NCBI GenBank assembly: GCA_021814355.1
Contig: JAKAIJ010000147.1
Coordinates: forward strand, 1-6,619
DNA length: 6,619 nucleotides
From: Acidobacteriota bacterium
GTDB lineage: Bacteria; Acidobacteriota; UBA4820; DSQY01
Reading direction: 5' to 3'
Numbering within the stretch: position 1 is the stretch's first letter; each line of letters begins with the position of its first letter. Shown in pieces: positions 1 through 6,300 of this stretch. The notes below the pieces were generated by a model. The model did no database searches. It worked only from the letters and a program-made list of their open reading frames with translations, and was not told the DNA's origin. A program made the position numbers and the translations under genes.

Positions 1-644
1 TCCTTCCAGCCCACCAGCGACTCCTCGACGAGGACGCTCTGGACGGGGCTGAGCGCCAGGCCGTGGGCCAGGATCTGCCGGAACTCGGCCTCGTCGCGCG
101 CGATGCCGCCCCCTGCCCCGCCCAGGGTGAAGGAGGGGCGGAGGATGGCGGGGAAGCCCACCTCCTCCACCCTGGCCAGCCCCTGCTCGACGGAGTGGGC
201 CACGAAGGAGCGGCTCGTCTCCATCCCCTCGGCGGCCAGGACGGCCTTGAAGGCTTCCCGGTCCTCGGCGGCCCGGATAGCCGCCGTGCTGGCCCCGATG
301 AGGCGGCAGCCGCAGCGATCCAGGACGCCGTCGCGGTGAAGGAGCATGGCCGCGTTGAGGGCCGTCTGGCCTCCCACCGTGGGCAGGAGCGCCTCGGGGC
401 GCTCCTTCTCGAGGATCGCCTCCAGCGCCCACGGCTCGATGGGCTCGAGGTAGGTGGCGTCGGCGAGGTCCGGGTCGGTCATGATGGTGGCCGGGTTGTT
501 GTTCACGAGGACGGTGCGAATCCCCTCCTCGCGCAGCGCCTTGAGGGCCTGGACGCCCGAGTAGTCGAACTCGCACGCTTGGCCGATGACGATGGGCCCG
601 CTCCCGATGACCAGGACGGATTTGGGCATCGCGGGACGCGTCAT
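1..644 (-). CDS. carB: Carbamoyl-phosphate synthetase large subunit, N-terminal part (runs off left edge)
   Basis: This is the ammonia-dependent synthetase subunit. It makes carbamoyl phosphate from bicarbonate, two ATP and ammonia channelled from CarA, and feeds pyrimidine and arginine synthesis in the cytoplasm. Only 214 complete codons of a family of about 1,070 residues are present, with no frameshift. Visible are GPIVIGQACEFDYSG (residues 16-30), VNNNPATIMTDPD (47-59), LPTVGGQTALN (87-97) and the opening of the first ATP-grasp domain, RPSFTLGGAGGGIA (169-182), followed by VEESLVGWK at the edge. R129 and R169 fall at the numbers of the E. coli carboxyphosphate-site arginines. The ATG at 644 is chosen because it gives the same N-terminal register as E. 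coli CarB and has AGGG (654-651) six bases upstream. A second in-frame ATG at 629 (MPKSVLV) is possible but lacks a ribosome site. It lies downstream of carA on the same strand, after a 267-base repeat-bearing gap. Confidence 0.97.
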   Translation of the reverse strand, partial: MTRPAMPKSVLVIGSGPIVIGQACEFDYSGVQALKALREEGIRTVLVNNNPATIMTDPDLADATYLEPIEPWALEAILEKERPEALLPTVGGQTALNAAMLLHRDGVLDRCGCRLIGASTAAIRAAEDREAFKAVLAAEGMETSRSFVAHSVEQGLARVEEVGFPAILRPSFTLGGAGGGIARDEAEFRQILAHGLALSPVQSVLVEESLVGWK

Positions 645-650
645 CGCATA

Positions 651-654
651 CCCT
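651..654 (-). promoter_or_regulatory. Candidate ribosome binding site of carB
   Basis: On the minus strand AGGG lies six bases before the ATG at 644. It is short, but it is the only purine-rich match near either possible carB start and favours 644 over 629. Confidence 0.45.
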
Positions 655-662
655 GAAAGGTT

Positions 663-746
663 TTAACCACAGAGCGCATAGAGAAATCCTCTTTCTTCAT
701 ACCCAATGCAATCCCCATCTCCACCCTCTGTGCTCTCTGTGGTGAA
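663..746. repeat. Intergenic inverted-repeat unit 1 (CACAGAG type)
   Basis: The left arm is 663-684 and the right arm 725-746. Reverse-complemented, the right arm matches the left at 18 of 22 positions by eye. The shared core is ACCACAGAG, with further CA(C/T)AGAG copies. The 40-base interior (685-724) is noticeably more AT-rich than the genes around it and contains no supportable gene. The unit ends 18 bases upstream of the carB start, so a transcript crossing from carA to carB would carry it as an imperfect hairpin. Sequences of this CACAGAGG kind are, from memory, common between genes in assorted environmental bacteria; I know of no established name. Confidence 0.7.
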
Positions 747-790
747 GTCTCTGCTTCATCTTCGGGACCGCTCTCCAGTCATGGCGCAGG

Positions 791-898
791 TTAAGCACAG
801 AGGGCACAGAGGACACAGAGGACACAGAAAAGGACTATGTTCTTTGGCATTGAAATTCCCCAAGCGTTTTCCGTGCTCTCTGCGCCCTCTGTGGTGAA
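791..898. repeat. Intergenic inverted-repeat unit 2 (CACAGAGG type)
   Basis: The left arm 791-818 and right arm 871-898 pair at 22 of 28 positions by eye, with the run CACAGAGGGC exact in both arms. The left arm runs into tandem 9-base copies (793-828). The interior holds a moderately AT-rich segment (about 836-868) with no gene. The unit has the same outer design as unit 1 (TTAA.CACAGAG inward, CTCTGTGGTGAA outward), so the two look like separate copies of one element. It lies 13 bases past the carA stop codon. Confidence 0.7.
793..828 (+). repeat. Four tandem 9-base copies of GG(G/A)CACAGA
   Basis: Consecutive copies are AAGCACAGA (793-801), GGGCACAGA (802-810), GGACACAGA (811-819) and GGACACAGA (820-828). 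The last two are identical. They form the left arm of inverted-repeat unit 2 and extend beyond the paired part. Confidence 0.8.
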
Positions 899-911
899 AT
901 CTCTCTATCTT

Positions 912-2045
912 TCACCCGTGGAACCGCTCCATCATGGCGACGAAGTCGTCGAAGAGGTAGAGCGAGTCGTGGGGCCCCGGGCTGCTCTCGGGGTGGTACT
1001 GGACCGAGAAAACCGGCAGCGCCGCGTGGCGCATCCCCTCGAGGGTGCCGTCGTTGAGGTTCACGTGGGTGGCCTCGAAGCCGGGGGGGAGCCGGTCCGC
1101 GTCCACCGAGAAGCCGTGGTTGTGGGAGGTGATCTCCACCCGGCCCGTGGCAAGGTTCTTCACTGGGTGGTTGGCGCCCCGGTGGCCGAAGGGCAGCTTG
1201 TAGGTGGCCCCGCCGAAGGCGAGGGCGAGCAGCTGGTGGCCGAAGCAGATGCCGAAGGTGGGCAGACGCTCCGCGAGGCCTCGGACGGCGGGTAAGGCGG
1301 CCTTCGCCATCCGGGGGTTGCCCGGCCCGTTGCTCAGAAAGACCCCCTCGGGCCCCAGGGCGAGGACCTCCTCCAGGGGCGTGTAGGCGGGGACCACCGT
1401 CACCTCGCAGCGCCTGGCCGTGAGGTTCTTGAGGATGTTCTCCTTGAGGCCGAAGTCGAGGGCCGCGACGCGGAAGGCGCGCCCGGGAAGACGGGCGGGC
1501 CGGACGGCCTCCACGAAGCCCTCGGGGCCCGAGAACCCTCCGGCGAAGACGTAGGGCGCGCGGGCCGTGACGCGGGCCGTAAGGTCCTCGCCGTCAATGC
1601 CGGGGTAGTCCCGCAACCGCGAAAGGAGCGCCTCCACGGGCGTGCCGTCGTTCGAGATGAGCGCCCGGGGCGTGCCGCGGGTGCGGCAGTGGCGGGCCAG
1701 GGCGCGGGTGTCCACCCCCGCGAGGCCCACCACCTTGTGGAGCCGCAGGTAGTCCTGGAGGTTGCCGTGGGCGCGCCAGCTGGAGGGGGCGGCCGAGAGG
1801 TCGTGGACCACGAAGCCCGCCAGGACGGGGCCGCGGCTCTCCACGTCCTCGGGGTTCACCCCGTAGTTCCCGATGTGGGGGCAGGTCATGGCGACGATCT
1901 GCCCGGCGTAGGAGGGGTCCGTAAGGATCTCCTGGTAGCCCGCCATGCTGGTGGTGAACACCGCCTCCCCCGGGACCGTGCCCGCGTGGCCGAATCCTCT
2001 GCCGGGGAAAACGGTGCCGTCGCCGAGCACCAGGACGCCGTCCAT
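912..2045 (-). CDS. carA: Carbamoyl-phosphate synthetase small (glutaminase) subunit
   Basis: CarA hydrolyses glutamine and passes ammonia to CarB for carbamoyl phosphate synthesis in the cytoplasm. From the ATG at 2045 the product is 377 residues, close to the 382 of E. coli CarA. The N-terminal half carries the CarA-specific domain with TTSMAGYQEILTDPSYAGQ and CPHIGNYGVN. A linker (VAALDFGLKENIL) leads to a class I glutamine amidotransferase domain with nucleophile Cys267 in GICFGHQ and the His351/Glu353 pair in QYHPESSPGPHD; all catalytic residues are intact. The reading frame is open upstream to a GTG at 2111, but those 22 extra residues do not resemble CarA, and a promoter -10 box lies between the two starts, so 2045 is preferred. 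No Shine-Dalgarno precedes 2045, which fits a leaderless message. carB follows on the same strand. Confidence 0.97.
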   Translation of the reverse strand: MDGVLVLGDGTVFPGRGFGHAGTVPGEAVFTTSMAGYQEILTDPSYAGQIVAMTCPHIGNYGVNPEDVESRGPVLAGFVVHDLSAAPSSWRAHGNLQDYLRLHKVVGLAGVDTRALARHCRTRGTPRALISNDGTPVEALLSRLRDYPGIDGEDLTARVTARAPYVFAGGFSGPEGFVEAVRPARLPGRAFRVAALDFGLKENILKNLTARRCEVTVVPAYTPLEEVLALGPEGVFLSNGPGNPRMAKAALPAVRGLAERLPTFGICFGHQLLALAFGGATYKLPFGHRGANHPVKNLATGRVEITSHNHGFSVDADRLPPGFEATHVNLNDGTLEGMRHAALPVFSVQYHPESSPGPHDSLYLFDDFVAMMERFHG

Positions 2046-2053
2046 CGCAGGGG

Positions 2054-2082
2054 AGTATAGGGGCAACGCCCCTCCCGCGCAA
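2054..2082 (-). promoter_or_regulatory. Sigma70-like promoter of carA, predicted leaderless
   Basis: On the minus strand TTGCGC (2082-2077) and TATACT (2059-2054) are separated by exactly 17 bases. TATACT matches the -10 consensus at five of six positions; the -35 matches at three. The -10 box ends eight bases before the carA ATG, so transcription should start at or within a base or two of the start codon. This is inference from sequence only. Confidence 0.55.
2059..2073. promoter_or_regulatory. Inverted repeat in the carA promoter spacer
   Basis: AGGGGC (2059-2064) and GCCCCT (2068-2073) are perfect complements around a three-base centre. The dyad lies in the spacer between the proposed -35 and -10 boxes and touches the first -10 base. 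It could be an operator, or a chance GC-rich dyad. Confidence 0.3.
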
Positions 2083-2130
2083 TGGGCTCCGGGGCGGGCG
2101 CGCGGGTGCACGAACAGGCGAGTAGAGCGT

Positions 2131-2164
2131 GCGTGGGCCCGGTGGGCGGGCGGCCCGCGCTTTT
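2131..2164 (+). terminator. Terminator-like hairpin reading on the plus strand, no plus-strand gene before it
   Basis: In plus-strand RNA, 2131-2139 (GCGUGGGCC) pairs with 2152-2160 (GGCCCGCGC) over nine base pairs including one U-G wobble, with a 12-base loop, and is followed at once by UUUU (2161-2164). No plus-strand gene ends upstream; the neighbours on both sides run on the minus strand. Read on the minus strand, downstream of the zinc-ribbon gene, the same hairpin has a C-A mismatch and no U tract. It may limit antisense transcription or be a chance product of GC-rich sequence. Confidence 0.3.
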
Positions 2165-2173
2165 CCCTATTCG

Positions 2174-2205
2174 CCCACCCACATACTCACGTACCCACGC
2201 ATAGA
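2174..2205 (+). repeat. Degenerate 8-base tandem repeat
   Basis: Four consecutive octamers share a C-rich pattern: CCCACCCA, CATACTCA, CGTACCCA and CGCATAGA. The middle two are closest to each other and the fourth is poor. The block lies in the non-coding stretch between the zinc-ribbon gene and carA and runs into the palindrome at 2200-2214. Confidence 0.4.
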
Positions 2206-2214
2206 CGGTCTATG
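2200..2214. repeat. Perfect palindrome over the stop codon of the zinc-ribbon gene
   Basis: CATAGAC and GTCTATG are exact inverted repeats around one central G. The TAG stop codon of the zinc-ribbon gene (2212-2210, minus strand) lies inside the right arm. A one-base centre makes it look more like a protein-binding DNA dyad than a terminator, although a six-pair stem with a three-base loop could form in RNA. No T tract follows on the minus strand. Confidence 0.45.
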
Positions 2215-2617
2215 ACAGGGCGGCGAACAGGAGCGCGGCGGCGAGGGCGAAAAGGGTGAGCAGGGGAAGCAGGCAGCCGCACCCGATACACCCCGGGCGC
2301 CGCCCAAGGGCGAGGTGAAAGACGCCGCGCGCCACGGCGGCACCGAGGAGGGGCGCCGCGGAGATGGCCACCTGGGCCGCGGTGCGCCGCCAAGCTTCGG
2401 CCTCCTCCTTCTGGAGCTGCTGCTGGAGGACGATCTGGCGGACGGCCACCCGCTCCCGGTACTTCATCTCCTCGCGGGTCCTCACCACCTCCATCTCGCC
2501 CGCCTCCGGGAGGAAGCGCAGGCGGGACTCGCAGAAATGGCAGACGGCCTTGGTCTCTCCCACGGGGATCTCGACGGGCGCGGAGCAGTTTGGGCAGTGG
2601 CGGGTCTCGTCCTTCAC
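2210..2617 (-). CDS. Small zinc-ribbon membrane protein of unknown function
   Basis: I do not recognise this 135-residue protein as a named family. The N-terminus is a four-cysteine zinc ribbon, CPNC (C8, C11) and CHFC (C26, C29). A charged, Glu/Gln/Arg-rich stretch follows (about residues 42-78) that could form a helix or short coiled coil. A moderately hydrophobic segment comes next (about 80-102), then a strongly hydrophobic C-terminal helix (about 111-134). A second cysteine group, CIGCGC (110-115), sits just before that last helix. It is probably a membrane-anchored protein with a cytosolic zinc ribbon, but topology is inferred. The GTG start is supported by GAGGG seven bases upstream (2629-2625). 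It is divergent from the superoxide dismutase gene and co-oriented with carA 164 bases further on, which appears to have its own promoter, so no operon link is implied. Confidence 0.8.
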   Translation of the reverse strand: MKDETRHCPNCSAPVEIPVGETKAVCHFCESRLRFLPEAGEMEVVRTREEMKYRERVAVRQIVLQQQLQKEEAEAWRRTAAQVAISAAPLLGAAVARGVFHLALGRRPGCIGCGCLLPLLTLFALAAALLFAALS

Positions 2618-2638
2618 GGTCCAACCCTCGCCGGAATC

Positions 2639-2667
2639 CTAGCACGGCGGCGGGGCCGTGCAATAAG
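2639..2667 (+). promoter_or_regulatory. Weak candidate promoter for the superoxide dismutase gene
   Basis: AATAAG (2662-2667) matches the -10 consensus at four positions and is preceded by an extended -10 TGC (2659-2661). CTAGCA (2639-2644) would be a poor -35 at 17-base spacing. The inverted repeat at 2642-2661 would lie mostly in the spacer. It is the best site I find in the gap, but weak. Confidence 0.25.
2642..2661. repeat. Hairpin or operator-like inverted repeat between divergent genes
   Basis: GCACGGC (2642-2648) and GCCGTGC (2655-2661) are perfect seven-base inverted repeats around six G/C bases. The repeat lies in the 130-base gap between the zinc-ribbon start and the superoxide dismutase start. 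There is no T tract on either side, so a terminator is unlikely. A shared operator is possible but unproven. Confidence 0.45.
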
Positions 2668-2730
2668 CGCCGCCCCGCGCGCGTTCCCCTCATCCCGGGA
2701 CGACGGGCCCTGCCGCGGCCCCCCGGCGAC

Positions 2731-2739
2731 GGAGGAGGT
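2731..2739 (+). promoter_or_regulatory. Strong ribosome binding site of the superoxide dismutase gene
   Basis: GGAGGAGGT lies eight bases before the ATG at 2748. It contains a near-complete match to the anti-Shine-Dalgarno sequence and fixes the start codon. Confidence 0.85.
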
Positions 2740-2747
2740 CCCATCCC

Positions 2748-3356
2748 ATGCACGAAGTCCCGAAGCTCGCTTACGCCTTCGACGCCCTTGAGCCCCACAT
2801 TGACGCGCGGACCATGGAGATCCACCACGACAAGCACCACGCGGCCTACGTGACCAACCTCAACAAGGCCCTGGAGTCGGCTCCCGCCCTCGCCGGGAAG
2901 CCGGTGGAGGAGCTGCTGCGCGGCCTCGACGGCGTCCCCGACTCCATCCGAACCGCGGTGAGGAACCACGGCGGCGGCCACGCCAACCACTCCCTCTTCT
3001 GGGAGGTGATGGGGCCCGGCGGCGGCGGCTCCCCTTCGGGAGAGCTGGCGGCGGCCCTCGACAAGGCCTTCGGCAGCTTCACGGCCTTCCAGGAGAGGCT
3101 CACCAACGCCGCGGCGGGGCAGTTCGGCTCGGGGTGGGGGTGGCTTGTCGTCTCGGGGGGAAATCTGGAGGTTCTCGCGCGGCCCAACCAGGACAGCCCG
3201 CTCCTGGAGGGCAAGATCCCCCTCCTCGGCGTGGATGTCTGGGAGCACGCCTACTACCTGAAATACCAGAACCGCCGGCCCGACTACCTCAAGGCCTGGT
3301 GGAACACGGTCCGGTGGGACGTGGTCGCCCGGAAGTACGTCAAGGCTCGGGGCTGA
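2748..3356 (+). CDS. sodA: Superoxide dismutase, Mn type (Mn/Fe family)
   Basis: This enzyme converts superoxide to hydrogen peroxide and oxygen. The 202-residue length matches the bacterial Mn/Fe family, and no signal peptide is present, so it should be cytosolic. All four metal ligands are visible: His26 in MEIHHDKHH, His81 in HANHSLFW, and Asp163 and His167 in the signature DVWEHAYY. The active-site glutamine is in the Mn-type position, NQDSPL (Q148), while the Fe-type glutamine position before the second ligand is glycine (GGGHANH). This favours manganese over iron, although cambialistic use cannot be excluded from sequence. The ending KYQNRRPDYLKAWWNTVRWD is typical of the family. The gene is divergent from the zinc-ribbon gene and convergent with the large surface-protein gene, 43 bases away. 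It appears monocistronic. Confidence 0.97.
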   Translation: MHEVPKLAYAFDALEPHIDARTMEIHHDKHHAAYVTNLNKALESAPALAGKPVEELLRGLDGVPDSIRTAVRNHGGGHANHSLFWEVMGPGGGGSPSGELAAALDKAFGSFTAFQERLTNAAAGQFGSGWGWLVVSGGNLEVLARPNQDSPLLEGKIPLLGVDVWEHAYYLKYQNRRPDYLKAWWNTVRWDVVARKYVKARG

Positions 3357-3399
3357 AGGGCCGCCTGGAGTCCGTCCGGCTTTTCGCGACCCGGCCTAC

Positions 3400-6300
3400 T
3401 CACCGGGGATTGTTGTTGCACCGCCAGGAGGAGTAAGGGTAGTCCACCTCCGACTCCTGGCCGAGGCCGTTGCGCGAGTAGCCCAGCGGCCCCTCCCCCA
3501 CCACATTGCTGGCCGACACGAAGTACCAAGCGTCCGCGGACCCGGGGGTGAAGGTGTAGGTGGCCGTCCCGTCCCCGTTGTTGACGAAGCCCGGCGTCGT
3601 GGGCCCCACGTAGCAGTATTTCGATGCCGGCGCGTAGTAGGTTCTCGGCGTCCCCACGTAGATGTCGTAGCTCTCCGCGCCGCTGACGGTGGCGAAGGTG
3701 AGGCTCACCTGCCCGCCGGACTTGGCGAGCCTGAGCGGCCGGCCGGAGAGCGAGGAGGAGACCTCCGGAGGGGCGTATCCCAGGTCGAAGTTCACGTTGG
3801 GGGTCGTGCTGCCCCCCGTCACCGCCAGCGCCGCCGGCGCGGGCGAGGTGCACGTCTGCGAGTGGTTCCAGCACTGGTCGGGGTAGCCGGTGGCGCTCGC
3901 CCGCAGGGTGAAGGAGCCGGGCGGAAGGCGGAGGGAGTAGGTGCCGTCGAGGGCCGAATTGGCCCCGATCTCGCAGGTGCCGAGGGCGGCGCCCGTGGCG
4001 TGGACGTAGGCCCCCGAGAGCGGGACGCGGGCGGAGTCCTGGACCGATCCCGCCACCGTCCCCACGGCCGGCAGGTTCTGGTTGGCCGTGGTGGTGAGGC
4101 CCTCGGTGACCGTCAGGGCCGTGGCGGACTGCGGGCAGTAGACGGAATCGTACCAGACGGTTATGTAGGCCGGGTTTCCGGACAAGGGGTCGTTGAACCG
4201 GACCTTGTAGGAGGCCGGTGGAATCTTCAACCGGTAGGCGCCCGTGCCCGCGCAGCTGCTGGTGCTTCCCGACGCCGTCCCCGATGTGTCCGAGGCGGGC
4301 CATGCGGCCACTCCGATGTTCCCCAGCGGGGTCAGGGCGGTGTCTCGCACGGTCCCCGCCACGACGCCCGCGGATCCGAGCGTCTGCGACGGATAACGTA
4401 CCGTGTCGTCCGCCACGCTGAGGTTGGAAACCCGGCCGTCCATCACCGCGTCCGAACCGCTCCGGAGGTCCAGGCGGAACAGTGTGGCGCCGGGTACCGC
4501 GCCCGTCCCTACGCCGTTCGCGCCGGTGAGAGCGCGTCCGAAGGACTCTCCTGGCGCGGCCTCCCGGACGGCCTCCACCTCGACTCCCACCCGTCCCACG
4601 CCCGACGGGGAGGCCGCTCTCTCCGTCACGAAGAGCCCGGAGGGGAGCGCCCGGTCCCCGAGGCCGGTGACCCCGGAGACGACGGCCGTGCCCCCGTAGT
4701 CGAGGAATCGGCTGAGGCGCGGCCCCTCGATCGAGAGGGCATAGGTGCCGTCCGCGAGGGTGAAGCTGACGTTGCCCGAGGCGTCGGAGACGCGGAAATC
4801 CGAGAGTAGGTTCTGCTGGAACTCCACGTGCGCCCCGGGCACGGGGTTCGGCGTCGGCGAGGCCGTGTCCACGACGCGCAGCGTGACCGCCGCGCCGGCA
4901 AGGAGGATCTTGTCCACGCTGAGGTTGCCCGAGACGGTCCTCTGCTCGAAGCCCGGGCCTAGCCCGGAGGCGACGGGCGGAAGGAACAGCAAATTGACGA
5001 CCCCGCTCGGGACAGCCAGGGTGCACTTGCCGTCCGCGCCGGTGACCGCGTAGGACCGGAGCGTCCCCAGGTCGCTGCCGCTGCAGTCCGACGAGGCGGG
5101 GTCCGGGATAAACGCCAGCACCATCGCCCCCTGGACCGGCCCGCCCCCGGCGGTCACCTCTCCTTGGAGGGTATTGGCGCCGTCGGACCACGTCCCCGCA
5201 AGAACCTCGAAGCCGTGAGACCCGCTGGTGGCCAGCGTGGCGCCCCCGCCGTCGAGGGTTACCAGGCGCACCTCGCCGCTTGCGGCCCCCACCGGCACGC
5301 GGGTCAGCGCGAGACCCCGGCTGCCGTCGAACTGCGTCGCGCCGCCCGCGACCCAGCCCCCGGCGCCGTCGGAGAACTCGACCCGCAGCCCGGGGGCACT
5401 CAGGTTCTCCGCCATGAAATAGACGGGCTGACCCTGCTGGGCCCTGGCCAGCAGGTCCTTCCCAAAGCGCGGCCCTCCGCCGGTGACCTGGCGGTCCGCC
5501 GACGTGAAGACCGGGAAGGTGTACTCGGAGAAGACGTCCTTCGCGAGGCGGAGGGTTTCCACCCGGGTCATGGGCGTGACGCCGCTCTGGATGGCGAGCC
5601 GACAGTCGGCGTTCCCCGCGAGGGGCAGCGAGAAACGGCCCGTGCAAGGGTCCGTGGTGGCGCGGCCCAGGTAGGCACCGGTGTCGGTTTGGTAGCCCTC
5701 CACGGGACGGTCCGCCACGGGCTGGCCCGCCGCGTCCTGCAGGTAACCCACGAAGAAGAACCCCTGGTCGAGGGTGAAGGCGCCCAAATTGACGCTCGAG
5801 CTCAGGTTCACGCTGGTGCGCTCCTGGGCGAGGAATCGTCCGCCCGAGGGCCCTTGGACCCGGACGGTGTAGCCCGGGGAAGCGGGGAGCCTCACCTGGA
5901 ACGCCCCGGCGCTGTCCGTGAGGGTCCGGGCCTGGAAGGAGCCGAGGATCGCCGTGACGAGCGCGGAGGAGAGGGGCGAGCCGCCGGCGTCGCGGACGGT
6001 GCCCGACAGGACGCTCCCGGCGGAGAGGGGTTGGTTCTGGACGGCCCCGCAGGAGAGGGTCTCGTAGGAAGCCCAGGCGTAGGGTTGGCCGGACGGGGGA
6101 ACGAAGGAGAGGCCGTAGGGCCCCCCCACGTTTTCCACCGTCATCGTGTAGGCTCCGGTCCCGTCGGTCAGCGCCACGCCCACGGGGGAGCGGGTGGTCC
6201 CCTGCCGCGCCACGACCAGCGCGTTTGCCATGGCCGGGCTCACCGTCCCGGAGAGGGAGCAGGTGCCCGGCGAGGGCGAGGTGAGGGTGAAGCAGCGCAG

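Noticed and set aside
63..656. A 197-residue plus-strand frame over carB
   Set aside because: It is antisense to a clear CarB sequence and has no recognisable motif.
706..897. A plus-strand frame encoding an HRGHRGHRGHR tract
   Set aside because: It is a direct read-through of the CACAGAGG repeats with no ribosome site.
2046..2111. Extended carA start at GTG 2111 adding 22 residues
   Set aside because: The extra residues do not match CarA, the ATG at 2045 gives the family length and catalytic numbering, and the promoter -10 box lies within the extension.
2187..3248. A 353-residue minus-strand frame antisense to the dismutase
   Set aside because: The plus strand carries an intact dismutase with all ligands and a strong ribosome site, and the antisense product is low complexity.
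3357..3399. Terminator between the convergent dismutase and surface-protein genes
   Set aside because: There is a CTTTTC run at 3380-3385, but the stem before it is only about four pairs, so I do not call it.
3862..4809. A 315-residue plus-strand frame inside the surface-protein gene
   Set aside because: It is antisense to the modular surface protein, has no ribosome site of note and resembles no family.
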